Assembly: GCA_963576725.1 (NCBI GenBank)
Contig: OY755244.1
Location: 80,289,620-80,353,619, forward strand
DNA length: 64,000 nt
Origin: Azorinus chamasolen
Taxonomy: Eukaryota > Mollusca > Bivalvia > Cardiida > Solecurtidae
Direction of reading: 5' to 3'
The notes under the pieces were generated by a model that searched no databases, was not told the DNA's origin, and was given only the letters and a program-made list of their open reading frames with translations. Positions 11,401-21,277 of this stretch are shown piece by piece (position 1 is the stretch's first letter; the number at the start of each line of letters is the position of its first letter). The position numbers and the translations under genes are program-made.

Positions 11401-14232
11401 TATACTTCTGAATGTCTAACGCACTGCTGCAGTACATTCGCCTATGTACTTCTGAATGCCTAACACACTGCAGCAGTACATTCGCCAATGTACTTCTGAA
11501 TGCCTAACACATTGCAGCAGTGGATTCGCTGAAAAACTATTTTTTCCGAATGTACTTCTGAATGCCTAACGCACTGCTGCAGTACATTCGCATATGTACT
11601 TTTGAATGCCTAACACACTGCTGCAGTACATTCAGCAATGTACTTCTGAATGTCTAACACACTGCAGCAGTGGATTCGCTGAAAAACTATTTTTGCCGAA
11701 TGTACTTCTGAATGTCTAACGCACTGAAGCAGTACATTCGCCCATGTACTTTTGAATGCCTAACACACTGCAGCAGTACATTCAGCAATGTACTTCTGAA
11801 TGTCTAACCCACTGCAGCAGTGGATTCGCTGAAAAACTAATTTTTCCGAATGTACTTCTGAATGTCTAACGCACTGCTGCAGTACATTCGCCTATTTACT
11901 TTTGAATGCCTAACACACTGCAGCAGTACATTCAGCAATGTACTTCTGAATGTCTAACACACTGCAGCAGTGGATTCGCTTAAAAACTATTTTTGCCGAA
12001 TGTACTTCTGAATGTCTAACGCACTGCAGCAGTACATTCGCCCATGTACTTTTGAATGCCTAACACACTGCAGCAGTACATTCGCCAATGTACTTCTGAA
12101 TGTCTAACCCAGTGCAGCAGTGGATTCGCTGAAAAACTAATTTTTCCGAATGTACTTCGGAATGTCTAACGCACTGCTGCAGTACATTCGCCTATGTACT
12201 TTTGAATGCCTAACACACTGCAGCAGTACATTCAGCAATGTACTTCTGAATGTCTAACACACTGCAGCAGTGGATTCGCTGAAAAACTAATTTTTTCCGA
12301 ATGTACTTCTGAATGTCTAACGCACTGCAGCAGTACATTCGCCTATGTACTTCTGAATGCCTAACACGTTGCAGCAGTACATTCGCCAATGTACTTCTGA
12401 ATGTCTAACGCGCTGCAGCAGTGGATTCGTTGAAAAACTAATTTTTCCGAATGTACTTCTGAATGTCTAACGCACTGCAGCAGTACATTCGCCTATGTAC
12501 TTTTGAATGCCTAACACACTGCAGCAGTACATTCAGCAATGTTCTTCTGAATGTCTAACACACTGCAGCAGTGGATTCGCTGAAAAACTATTTTTGCCGA
12601 ATGTACTTCTGAATGTCTAACGCACTGCAGCAGTACATTCGCCCATGTACTTTTGAATGCCTAACACACTGCAGCAGTACATTCGCCAATGTACTTCTGA
12701 ATGTCTAACCAACTGCAGCAGTGGATTCGCTGAAAAACTAATTTTTCCGAATGTACTTCTGAATGCCTAACACACTGCAGCAGTACATTCGCCAATGTAC
12801 CGTGCTTCTGAATGTCTAACACACTGCAGCAGTGGATTCGCTGAAAAACTAATTTTTCCGAATGTACTTCTGAATGTCTAACGCACTGCAGCAGTACATT
12901 CGCCAATGTACTTCTGAATGTCTAACCCACTGCAGCTATGGATTCGCTGAAAAACTAATTTTTCCGAATGTACTTCTGAATGTCTAACGCACTGCTGCAG
13001 TACATTCGCCCATGTACTTCTGAATGCCTAACACACTGCAGCAGTACATTCGCCCATGTACTTCTGAATGCCTAACACACTGCAGCAGTGGATTCGCTGA
13101 AAAACTAATTTTTCCGAATGTACTTCTGAATGTCTAACGCACTGCAGCAGTACATTCGCCAATGTACTTCTGAATGTCTAACCCACTGCAGCTATGGATT
13201 CGCTGAAAAACTAATTTTTCCGAATGTACTTCTGAATGTCTAACGCACTGCAGCAGTACATTCGCCCATGTACTTCTGAATGCCTAACACACTGCAGCAG
13301 TACATTCGCCCATGTACTTCTGAATGCCTAACACACTGCAGCAGTGGATTCGCTGAAAAACTATTTTTTCCGAATGTACTTCTGAATGTCTAACGCACTG
13401 CAGCAGTACATTCGTCTAAGTACTTCTGAATGCCTAACACACTGGAGCTGTACATTGGCCAATGTACTTCTGAATGCCTAACACATTACAGCAGTGGATT
13501 CGCTGAAAAACTATTTTTGCTGAATGTACTTCTGAATGTCTAACGCACTGCTGCAGTACATTCGCCTATGTACTTCTGAATGCCTAACACACTGCAGCAG
13601 TACATTCGCCAATGTACTTCTGAATGCCTAACACACTGCAGCAGTGGATTCGCTGAAAATATAATTTTTCCGAATGTACTTCTGAATGCCTAACGCACTG
13701 CAGCAGTACATTCGCCCATGTACTTTTGAATGCCTAACACACTGCAGCAGTACATTCAGCAATGTACGTCTGAATGTCTAACACACTGCAGCAGTGGATT
13801 CGCTGAAAAACTATTTTTGCCGAATGTACTTCTGAATGTCTAACGCACTGCAACAGTACATTCGCCCATGTACTTTTGAATGCCTAACACACTGCAGCAG
13901 TACATTCGCCAATGTACTTCTGAATGTCTAACCCACTGCAGCAGTGGATTCGCTGAAAAACTAATTTTTCCGAATGTACTTCTGAATGTCTAACGCACTG
14001 CTGCAGTACATTCGCCTATGTACTTTTGAATGCCTAACACACTGCAGCAGTACATTCGCCAATGTACTTCTGAATGTCTAACACACTGCAGCAGTGGATT
14101 CGCTGAACAACTGTTTTTTCCGAATGTACTTCTGAATGTCTAACGCACTGCAGCAGTACATTCGCCTATGTACTTCCGAATGCCTAACACACTGCAGCAG
14201 TACATTCGCCAATGTACTTCTGAATGTCTAAT
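8406..14232 (-). repeat. ~150-bp satellite, right arm (inverse orientation)
   Basis: About 38 tandem units of the same satellite as 1-4890 but reverse-complemented (caatgtacttctgaatgtct, aacacactgcagcagtgg, attcgctgaaaaactattt). The junction with the centre is near 8405 (gacattttc|gctaatgtac). The array stops at about 14232, where cttcacgcaaatatgcctgt begins. Minus-strand frames of 60-104 aa such as 10037-10351 are satellite translations. Confidence 0.97.
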
Positions 14233-14249
14233 ACCTAACCCACTGCCAA

Positions 14250-14299
14250 CTTCACGCAAATATGCCTGTATTCGTGTCATTATAAAAAAATCTTATTAA
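14250..14299 (+). mobile_element. MITE-A fragment at the satellite edge
   Basis: The sequence atgcctgtattcgtgtcatt followed by an A-rich run and cttattaa matches the 3' interior of family A (cctgtgttcatatgccatta...). It is cut on the left by the satellite and on the right by MITE-F at a TTAA. Confidence 0.6.
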
Positions 14300-14543
14300 C
14301 CCTTTTACCGCCAATGTCGCATAAATGCACTACGACAAATAGTACAGTCCCAGATCAGACGCCGCCTTTTCAAGGCGCCGTCTGATCAGGGACTTCACTT
14401 TTTGTCTCAATCTCTATTTCTATATTTGTGCTATATTCCTGTGGAAATTGGATTTATTTATCGCATTTACTTATTTTACTGACTGCTTTAAAAAAAACTT
14501 GGGTTGCAGACGACAATTAGAAATTTGGCGCCGAAAGGGTTAA
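14296..14543 (+). mobile_element. MITE-F copy 1 (TTAA-flanked)
   Basis: Bounded by TTAA at 14296-14299 and 14540-14543 with ends ttaaccctttt and cgaaagggttaa. The central dyad is cagatcagacgccgcc with its inverse ggcgccgtctgatcaggg. The stem has A opposite A just inside the ccc/ggg pair. No coding capacity. Confidence 0.85.
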
Positions 14544-14633
14544 CCCTTTATGTTCATGTATATTCATTTGATTTAATTAATATTCATGATGTCATTACTT
14601 TTTAGATGAATATTCATTGAGTAAATGGTTGAA
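14540..14633 (+). mobile_element. MITE-A right-end fragment
   Basis: Contains aattaatattcatgatgtca and gaatattcattgagtaaatgg, the 3' part of family A. It shares its TTAA with the preceding MITE-F. Confidence 0.6.
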
Positions 14634-14748
14634 TGTTTAGGCATGGTTGGTATAGCAAATTAATTCCTGTAACATACTTTCAGTTCTTTGTTGATAATTT
14701 CAGCTTGCGTGAGTTATACTTCCAATAAACCCATGTTCAAACATGATA

Positions 14749-14974
14749 CAGTAAAAGCCCTCTAAATCGGATTTTTAATAAAGAAGAATTTATGTCTTTT
14801 TAAGCAGGTGGCTAAGGTATTTTAGTCAGATGGCTGCTTACTGCAGAGTGAAGGTCATGCAGAAAGCTCCTTTTGGAGTTTTCTGCATTACATTCACCCT
14901 GCATTAAGCCGCCACCTGTCTTACAGACGAGCATTGATTCTTATTTGAACGTCCGGTTTAGAGAGGTTTTACTG
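14749..14974 (+). mobile_element. MITE-C3 copy a (TA target)
   Basis: Ends cagtaaaagccctctaaatc and ggtttagaggttttactg-like, flanked by TA (14747-14748 and 14975-14976). Interior hairpin of the gcaggtgg...ccacctg type with aaagctcc/ggag apex. The paralogous site at about 16965 (cgttataggagcattttatt) is empty and confirms TA as the target duplication. Confidence 0.9.
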
Positions 14975-15175
14975 TAGTAACATTTTATTGGTAGTTTAGT
15001 GTCATATGACAAACTCACATAATACAATTTCAATAACATATTATTGTGCTTCTCTCGGATAGATTGTTTTTTCTGTGTAATAAACCAACTTTTACCACAC
15101 ACTATAGCTCTTAAAGTTATCTTTTAAACAAATGATTCTCCGGTTACACACTTGGCATTTCATCTGTATACGATA

Positions 15176-15374
15176 ACACCCATCTAAACCGCAATTCTAG
15201 TAGAGAAGAATATATATACATTTTAGGCAGGTGACTGCTTAATGCAGGGTGAAAGTCAAGCAGAAAGCTCCTAGAGGAGCTTCCTGCATGAATTTCACCC
15301 TGCATTAAGCTGCCACCTGTCTCCAAGACAGATAATTATACCAAATTTAAATTCCGGTTTAGAGAGATTTACTA
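15176..15374 (+). mobile_element. MITE-C3 copy b (TA target, eroded left end)
   Basis: Inserted at catctgtata|...|tataattggattc. The paralog at about 17140 reads catctgtataattggattc without insertion. The hairpin gcaggtgactgcttaatgca is opposite tgcattaagctgccacctg, apex aagctcctagaggagctt. The left end has decayed (cgataacacccatctaaacc). Confidence 0.85.
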
Positions 15375-15445
15375 TAATTGGATTCTTTCCCATAACCTGT
15401 TTGCACGAGTAGTAACAAATCTCTCAAGCGATAACAGCGACACAC

Positions 15446-15695
15446 TAACCCTTTCGGCGCCAAATTTCTAATTGTCGTCTGCAATACAAGTTTGTTAAAT
15501 TATTCAGTAAAATAAGGAAATGAGATAGATAAATGCAAATTTCAAAGAATAAAGCACATACATGTCTATAGAAATAGAGATTGAGACAAATAGTGAAGTT
15601 CCTTAGCAGGCGCCTCCTTGAAAAGGCGGCGTCTGATCTGGGACTGCACTATTTGTCGTGGTGCATTTATGAGAAGTCGGTGGTGAAAGGGTTAA
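15446..15695 (-). mobile_element. MITE-F copy 2
   Basis: Inverse of copy 1: starts taaccctttcggcgccaaat and ends ggtgaaagggttaa. Its insertion is accompanied by a ~65-bp direct repeat on both sides (15352-15416 and 15698-15763: ggtttagagagatttactat ... cctgtttgcacga), more than a simple target duplication. Confidence 0.85.
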
Positions 15696-16065
15696 AGTCC
15701 GATTTAGAGAGGTTTACTATAATTGGATTCTTTCCCATGGCCTGTTTGCACGACTAGTAACCATCACACTAAAGAATTCTCAGCATAATTATGCCTTACA
15801 GACAGATCCGAGCTGAATGCAGTCGAACTTGGATTTCTCGAACTCGGACAACTCGAGCATCGTAAAAGTTCGATCCTTCCAAAAAATTTAAAATACAGAA
15901 TTCTTCTAAAATGTATCACTACGCATATCTAGAAACATGTGTTGACAGTTAAAATATCGACAGTTCAACTGTGAATGCATGGCAAATGTTTTTGGAATAC
16001 ATCTGTCCTGTCTGGTTATTGAATAAATATAAAAGTATTGTCATTGCTTTTAAACCGTTTGTTTG
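15696..16065. other. Anonymous stretch with a pogo-like end fragment
   Basis: Begins with the short direct repeat described for MITE-F copy 2. At about 15822 the string gcagtcgaacttggatttct followed by cgaactcgg resembles a Tigger/pogo terminal repeat, but no partner end is visible. Otherwise I see nothing. Confidence 0.4.
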
Positions 16066-16226
16066 ATAGACATCTTAGCAAACACAGTAGGCAATGCTCA
16101 TACAGCTCCTATATGACCTGTCTGAGCAGGATCTGCTCGGTTTGCTTATGAAATATTACAGATTTGATTTTACAGTTTCCGCCATGATAAAAACTTCCCT
16201 TGTTTATAATACCACTATAAAATTAG

Positions 16227-16797
16227 TTAGCCCTTTACTCCATGAATATTCATGTAAGAAATAATGACATCATGAATATCAATTAGATTTAACTTTTAAA
16301 AATAGCAAATTGGCACATGACGTTTTGACCATATCAGAAACTGTAGAATCATTTCAATATTATATCATAAGCAAACAGATCACAGGCGCGGATTTAGAGG
16401 GGGCGGGGCCGGCGTACACCCCCCCCCCCCCCCACCACCACCACCACTAAAATTGCCCACACTTTTTTAGTAATATTTTAGATCTAGATCTACTAAAAAT
16501 CAATAAAATAATGATTTCATCTGAGTTTTCTTTATTTCACTCACCAAATTTCGCTCTTTTTCAACATGTATTACAAACACACTAGTTAGTTATGTAATCA
16601 AGCATAGAAATCCACGCCCCCTCCAAAACAAATCTACGCCTCCCCACTCCCCTTCAAAAAAAAAGGATCTACTCCCCCCCTTAATCTGAAATCCTGGATC
16701 CGCACCTCGATCAGACGGCTCCTACAGGGGCAGTCTGATCTGGGTCTATTCTGTTTGAAAGATGTAATTTAAAGGTGTTTATGGAGGCAATTGGTTA
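16227..16797 (-). mobile_element. MITE-A copy inside MITE-A, itself carrying a Q insertion
   Basis: Reverse-oriented: ttagccctttactccatgaa ... ggaggcaattggttaa. Its core is split: caaacagatca on the left and gatcagacggctcctacagg on the right of the Q element. Removing Q restores a normal family A length. This is three insertions deep. Confidence 0.75.
16384..16707. mobile_element. Q element (ends CAGGCGCGGATTTAG / ...ATCCGCACCT)
   Basis: Imperfect terminal inverted repeats aggcgcggatttag and (reverse) aggtgcggatccag. The interior has a C-run followed by caccac repeats and the sequence cacgccccctccaaaac. Possible target duplication gatca. A second right end of the same family, cccctctaaatccgcgcctg, is at 19535-19554. 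No frame; superfamily not assigned. Confidence 0.6.
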
Positions 16798-16854
16798 AAT
16801 AATATTCATCAAGTCACTATATCTTATATAAATATTCATGGTGTAAAGATTTAA

Positions 16855-17220
16855 TCCTGTATGGAAAAGCAACTGAATTCCTGTAACACAGTTTCAGTTC
16901 TTCATTGATAATTTCTGCTGGCATGAGATATACTTCCAATAAAACCATATTCAAACGTTATAGGAGCATTTTATTGTTAATGTATTGTCCTGTGACAAGC
17001 CCACATAATACATTTTCAATAACATTGTATTATGCATCTCTCGGGTAGATTATTAACAAACTTTTACCACGCACAATAGCTCATAAAATCATCTTTTGAA
17101 CAAATGATTTCTCCAATATACATTGCTTGGAATCTCATCTGTATAATTGGATTCATTCTCGTGAACTGTTCGCACTTAGTACAATATCACCTCTCTCAAG
17201 CGACCACTGTAAGGGTATTC
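16855..17220. repeat. Segmental duplication, copy 2 (empty sites)
   Basis: Paralog of 14634-15445 lacking both TA-class MITEs. Divergence by eye is substantial (many substitutions and short indels), so the duplication is old. Its intact sites at about 16965 and 17140 are the natural pre-insertion state. Confidence 0.85.
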
Positions 17221-17241
17221 CGGACAGGTGGAAGCTAAGTA

Positions 17242-17374
17242 CAGTTGAACCTGTCTTAAGCGGCCATCAAAACGTGGTTTAATTATGGGTCTGTAAGGCA
17301 GCTGGTAGCTTAATAGAGGTCAAATTTAGACACCTATGTTAAATATGAATGGCCTCTTAAGACAGGTTCTAATG
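17242..17374 (+). mobile_element. MITE-C4 copy, short form
   Basis: cagttgaacctgtcttaagc ... cttaagacaggttctaatg with TA on both sides (17240-17241, 17375-17376). The central hairpin is mostly lost; only ggcagctggtagcttaat of the left arm remains. Confidence 0.75.
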
Positions 17375-17414
17375 TAACTGAATCTCATCAGGTAAAGGGT
17401 TGTAACAGGATTTA

Positions 17415-17620
17415 CAGTAAAACTTCTCTGTAATGGCCACTAAATTGTGTTAATTATAATTTGTATATGGGGAAGGTGGCTGCTTAAAGTAAGCTGAAAG
17501 TAAAACAGAACGCTGCTATAGGAGCGTTCTGTTTTACTTTCATCTTGCTTTCAGCAGCCACCTGCCTTTAACACAATATACTTCATGTAATTTTTTGGCC
17601 GTTACAGAGAGGTTTTACTG
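17415..17620 (+). mobile_element. MITE-C1 copy a
   Basis: Ends cagtaaaacttctctgtaat and cagagaggttttactg, with TA at 17413-17414 and 17621-17622. Central dyad ggtggctgctt ... aacagaacgctgctatagga ... cagccacc. One arm has ctgctatagg where other copies have ctcctatagg. Confidence 0.9.
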
Positions 17621-17732
17621 TACTATTATTGTGTTTGGCCACATGGACTTTACATTCAGGGTCTCGGACAGTTTCCTGCTGATACGATATAGGTATGAAG
17701 TCTCAGACTGAGTCTCAATTTATTCTCAAATA

Positions 17733-17778
17733 TCTGATTGGTCAGATTTTGAAAAAGCTCAAAATCTGACCAATCAGA
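17733..17778. repeat. Perfect 20-bp hairpin (tctgattggtcagattttga)
   Basis: Left arm 17733-17752 is repeated inverted at 17759-17778 with a 6-nt loop. Flanks on both sides carry further weak symmetry (tctcagactgagtctc / gatctcagactcaa). A related but eroded form is near 55930-56010 (ggccaatcagctatatgt). Probably the middle of another foldback MITE. Confidence 0.7.
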
Positions 17779-17789
17779 TGCTTAAGAAT

Positions 17790-18250
17790 GATCTCAGACT
17801 CAAGCAAAATGTTTTATAACTTTGGGGATTGGTCCAGTCAGTGTACATAAATGACCACTTGCGTTCAAAGAGTAAATGGAAAATATAACCCGCATCACCC
17901 TGTAAAAACGAAAACACGTGACCTCCATCGCGCGAGGATCTGTATACATGTATAAGCAAACTTTGCCTCCGATCCAGTCCGATTTCTCAAAATGACTATG
18001 TTCAATATTATTTACCTGTACGTATACATGTATTTGGAAATAAAATATGTTTAAACTAAACTAACTTAAAACGAATGTACACTCAAAACTCTGGCCCCGT
18101 GCCGGTAAAACCAACCTGAGCACGATTTCGTACTCAAGACAACGTTGTGCTCAATTCTCTGAGTTTTATTCCCGTGAGTTCCATGCTCAAATGGTGCCTA
18201 TAAACGCTTCTTGAGTACGTATTCTGTAGAGATCAATTCATCGCTAAAAA
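17790..18250. other. Anonymous stretch
   Basis: No recognisable repeat ends, hairpins or coding frame beyond a 61-aa minus-strand frame with no family features. Confidence 0.4.
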
Positions 18251-18259
18251 ACTCTACTA

Positions 18260-18433
18260 CAGTAAAAACCTCTCTAAACCGGACGTTCAAATAAGAACCA
18301 ATGATGCTCTGTAAGACAGGTGGTAGCTTAATGCAGGATGAAAGTCATGTAGAAAGCTCCCGAAGGAGCTTTCTGCATGACTTTCATCTTGCATTTAGCA
18401 GCACCATGTCTAAAAGACCTACATTATTCTTTA
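18260..18433 (+). mobile_element. MITE-C3 copy c, right end removed
   Basis: Starts cagtaaaaacctctctaaac after ctctacta. The hairpin aggtggtagcttaatgcagg is opposite cttgcatttagcagc, apex aaagctcccgaaggagcttt. The right terminal repeat is missing; the MITE-K at 18434 begins where it should continue. Confidence 0.8.
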
Positions 18434-18648
18434 TTAACTCTTTGCACGCTGTGTAATATTTCGTCGGCAACAGTTGTCGCCTGCTACAATTCTTGAAACA
18501 AAATTTCTTCCATATCTTTGCAAAAATATTGTCAATGTATCAATCAGTTTGGATCCTGATGAGACGCCGCATTAGGTGGTGTCTCATCTGAATCCAAACT
18601 GTTTGCAGTTACATCACGGTTTCACCGCTAGTGTACAAGGAGTTCAAT
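18434..18648 (-). mobile_element. MITE-K copy 1
   Basis: ttaactctttgcacgctg ... caaggagttcaa. Core cagtttggatcctgatgaga opposite gtctcatctgaatccaaact, with T opposite T at the same place where family A has A opposite A. The right TTAA is mutated to TTCAA. Confidence 0.75.
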
Positions 18649-18649
18649 A

Positions 18650-18970
18650 ACCGGTTTTGAGGGGGTTAACTGTACTTAAAGTTAGCTTTCTTTCGAGATG
18701 TTCAAGGTTTGGAACAATCTAGCGACTAAATGTCAAACGGGTTGGATCTAGATGAAATGTCTAATTAGATTAAAGCTGTTTGCAAATGGCAGATACGTCC
18801 AGCTTAGCATAATAACATTTAATATAAGTTGTAGATGTGTTTTGTTACTCTTCTGGTGAAATTGTAAATTTAACTTGAATCGCAATTGAGTGTCAAACAT
18901 ATTTACACGTATGATAAGGCATCATGTTCAACCATCAAATGAAGTTCACATGCTTGATCCAAACATGTCT
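18650..18970. other. Anonymous stretch
   Basis: Fragment-like words (ctgtttgcaaatggc near 18780) hint at a worn TTAA-class element, but I cannot draw ends. Confidence 0.35.
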
Positions 18971-19161
18971 TGAACTCATTCCCTGTTGGACTATTTACAG
19001 GCCCGACCTCTTTGAATAAATCTACCGAAAAGGAGCATTAACTATAGAAAATTAAAAATTTAGAATTGTGTAGTTTTGAAACAATTTTAAATAGATTATT
19101 TGCTCCTATGGGGCTCTAATCCATAAATGTGTTTTACAGGGACGCAAAAAGAATGGGTTAA
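18971..19161 (+). mobile_element. MITE-B copy 0 (hairpin lost)
   Basis: Left part cattccctgttggactattt, aataaatctaccgaaaagga and the right end acgcaaaaagaatgggttaa are family B. The central palindrome is reduced to atttgctcctatgggg. Its right TTAA (19158-19161) is also the left TTAA of the next element. Confidence 0.75.
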
Positions 19162-19290
19162 CCCTTTCCCTGTTCTATATTTACTCAACGTTTTAATACC
19201 TACTGAATATTCATGGACAAAATAGTTATGATGAAATATAAGGTGGAATATTGTAGCCTTTTTAGAAACTAAAAGATGCACATCAATTTC
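19158..19290 (+). mobile_element. MITE-J copy 1, cut by the assembly gap
   Basis: ttaaccctttccctgttcta, tactgaatattcatggacaa and attgtagcctttttagaaac match the left arm of family J (27091, 35887, 52298). The central hairpin would lie in the gap. Confidence 0.8.
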
Positions 19291-19490
19291 NNNNNNNNNN
19301 NNNNNNNNNNNNNNNNNNNNNNNNNNNNNNNNNNNNNNNNNNNNNNNNNNNNNNNNNNNNNNNNNNNNNNNNNNNNNNNNNNNNNNNNNNNNNNNNNNNN
19401 NNNNNNNNNNNNNNNNNNNNNNNNNNNNNNNNNNNNNNNNNNNNNNNNNNNNNNNNNNNNNNNNNNNNNNNNNNNNNNNNNNNNNNNNNN
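19291..19490. other. Run of ~200 N
   Basis: Unknown sequence. The round length suggests a scaffolding gap of arbitrary size. It starts where a MITE-J hairpin core is expected and ends inside a Q element, so an insertion into the hairpin is likely hidden there. Confidence 0.95.
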
Positions 19491-19554
19491 ACTAAATATT
19501 TTTTTGGCAATTTAGTGGGGGCGAACTGCGGCTCCGCCCCTCTAAATCCGCGCC
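19491..19554. mobile_element. Q element right end
   Basis: ggctccgcccctctaaatcc followed by gcgcctg gives the inverse of the Q left end caggcgcggatttag. The rest of the element is in the gap. Confidence 0.6.
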
Positions 19555-20210
19555 TGTATACAGTATCTGTCCATTCTGCGTCTACTGTGTTTGAAAACAA
19601 ATGAGAATGGGAATAAATGGTTGAGACAGGCTGCAACGTGAAACATATTGGCCTCACAAATTAAACTGCGTGCTTCCAAACGGCATGGATGCTGACGTTC
19701 TATACAACATCAGAACACTTACCTTCTAAATACATGTAGATTCGTACAGCATTGCTCGTGTAAAACACTGGGGATAACGATCCAAAAGCTCGTACAGTGT
19801 CTGTCTGAATTGGGTTTGACACTGCTGGCAATCAAGCTTGTAAGTTTATGTGTCCCGGTTAGCATACTTGCATTTTGTTATCTATACGAGGGTCATTTGA
19901 AAAATAGTGGCAACAGTCAAGTATTTTCACCATTTGCACGTGCAGCCACAGGTATGGCATGTCAATTTAGTATTGATATTTCTGCCCGACTGACCGGAAA
20001 TAGCACCACATTCACGTGCAAAAGCAAATATTTTTTTGCAATTGAAATACACTGGCTGAATCTATTTGCAATTTACGCGAAGAGCAGGGGGTGCATTGTT
20101 AGATACTCGGACTGCTTGGCATTGGTGCGTCAGACGTCACAGCTGACCCGGACAACGTGTTTGGGGCATTGCGCTACCATACCGTACTATTGTCCGATGG
20201 TTATCTCTCT
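19555..20210. other. Anonymous stretch, possible mariner-type left end at 19884
   Basis: At 19882 the string tatacgagggtcatttgaaa resembles the start of some mariner elements, preceded by TA. I find no matching right end and no transposase motif. A 134-aa plus-strand frame (19810-20214) overlaps it, with a hydrophobic start but no recognisable domain; it ends in the MITE-A that begins at 20211. I do not call it a gene. Confidence 0.3.
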
Positions 20211-20330
20211 TTAACCATTTCCTTCATATAAACGCCCTTTTCCGTATGTTTATGCAAACAGAGTAGACCCTGATCAGACGGCTCCTATAGGAGCCGCCTG
20301 ATCAGGGTATGCTCTGTTTGCTAATGGAAT
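20211..20330 (+). mobile_element. MITE-A copy 1 (right part missing)
   Basis: ttaaccatttccttcatata, then the core 20253-20321 (gcaaacagagtagaccctga ... gctctgtttgc). This is one of the few cores in which the usual mismatch is paired (T with A). The 3' interior and right end are absent. Confidence 0.8.
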
Positions 20331-20385
20331 TTGATACATATATATAGAGTATCTTACACGAGTGTTCATTACAACTTGTTTTTAT

Positions 20386-20460
20386 GAAACGAGTTTACTA
20401 TAATAATATGACACGAGATTTAGCGAGTGTCATATTCATAGAAGTAAATGAGTTTCAGGA
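20386..20460. repeat. Imperfect nested dyad
   Basis: tgaaacgagtttact and agtaaatgagtttca pair across an inner atatgacac / gtgtcatat hairpin with loop gagatttagcga. Probably a foldback repeat remnant. Confidence 0.6.
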
Positions 20461-20822
20461 AAGCACATTTCTTAAATAGTAAGCTATCCTTTCTACAAAC
20501 ATTAGTCACGCGACAACTCATTGCCACTTTTCAAAAACGTTACAGAAACCGGCCGACTCGTACTGGCCTGGAATAAATTAATAAACTGCTAACATTATCC
20601 AGTATGCTATGGGAACTGTTGGTACGGTAGTAATGTTTATAGGGTAGGGTGCAAAACAAAATTTGTTTAACAACACCAAGTAATTACTCTTTAAAGCATT
20701 TATTATTGGCATTGTACAGTATCACGATGCATATAAATCAGCGGCTCATGAGAAAGTCACCATGAAGACCCAGACAAGACGTCCCGTCAAACATATTTAT
20801 TTGATGGTCATATTCAAGGGAA

Positions 20823-20823
20823 C

Positions 20824-20862
<39 letters not shown>

Positions 20863-21012
20863 TCATAATAATAATGACAATAATAATAATAATAATAATA
20901 ATTGTTATTATTAATAATAATAATAATAACAATAATAATAATAATCATCATCATAAAAACACTATTATAATCATTGTTATTATTATAGATTATTATTATT
21001 ATCATCATTAAC
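20823..21012. repeat. Imperfect (AAT)n microsatellite
   Basis: About 190 bp of AAT/ATT triplets with gat and gac interruptions. The strand bias flips (aat to att) inside the run, so it can fold back on itself. Minus-strand poly-isoleucine frames here are meaningless. Confidence 0.97.
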
Positions 21013-21014
21013 AC

Positions 21015-21275
21015 AGCAGAATCTACAAACCTCAATACACCAAAGAACCAGAGTAGGTTCTAAACAAATAGTTTTTCTGATACAATTGCTTGTCTGGGTC
21101 TTCACAGTTTGTATTTTATTCGATGGAGCAGCTCAATACCTTTCCAACACTCGACAAGCGAAATGAGAGATACATGTATCTCCCTTGACAAATACATGTA
21201 CGAAGGTATACCGAATGACTAGCTCGTCCTTCCCATTTATCCCAGTGAGATGTTGCGAATTGCTTTGATATTTAC
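21015..21275. other. Anonymous stretch
   Basis: Only a short local duplication of atacatgta words near 21170-21200. No gene or repeat family recognised. Confidence 0.35.
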
Positions 21276-21277
21276 AG

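Larger units (their letters stand above)
14634..15445. repeat. Segmental duplication, copy 1 (carries two TA-class insertions)
   Basis: Matches 16855-17220 in order and orientation: gttctttgttgataatttc, gagttatacttccaataaa, cccacataatac-like, taccacacactatagctc and ggattctttcccataacct. Copy 1 is longer only because of two MITEs (14749-14974 and about 15176-15374) that are absent from copy 2. No coding frame of note. Confidence 0.85.
16070..16855 (+). mobile_element. MITE-A host copy, interrupted by a second MITE-A
   Basis: Left part 16070-16226 has a worn core (agcaaacacagtaggc ... ggatctgctcggtttgc), then the family interior (gattttacagtttccgccat, aataccactataaaattag). It resumes at 16798 with ataatattcatcaagtcac and ends near gtgtaaagatttaat. 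The break is at the TTAA-like site of the family's own aattaatattcatgatg segment. Confidence 0.7.

Noticed and set aside
19810..20214. 134-aa frame with hydrophobic start
   Set aside because: No domain, overlaps a possible transposon end and runs into a MITE. Composition gives no support.
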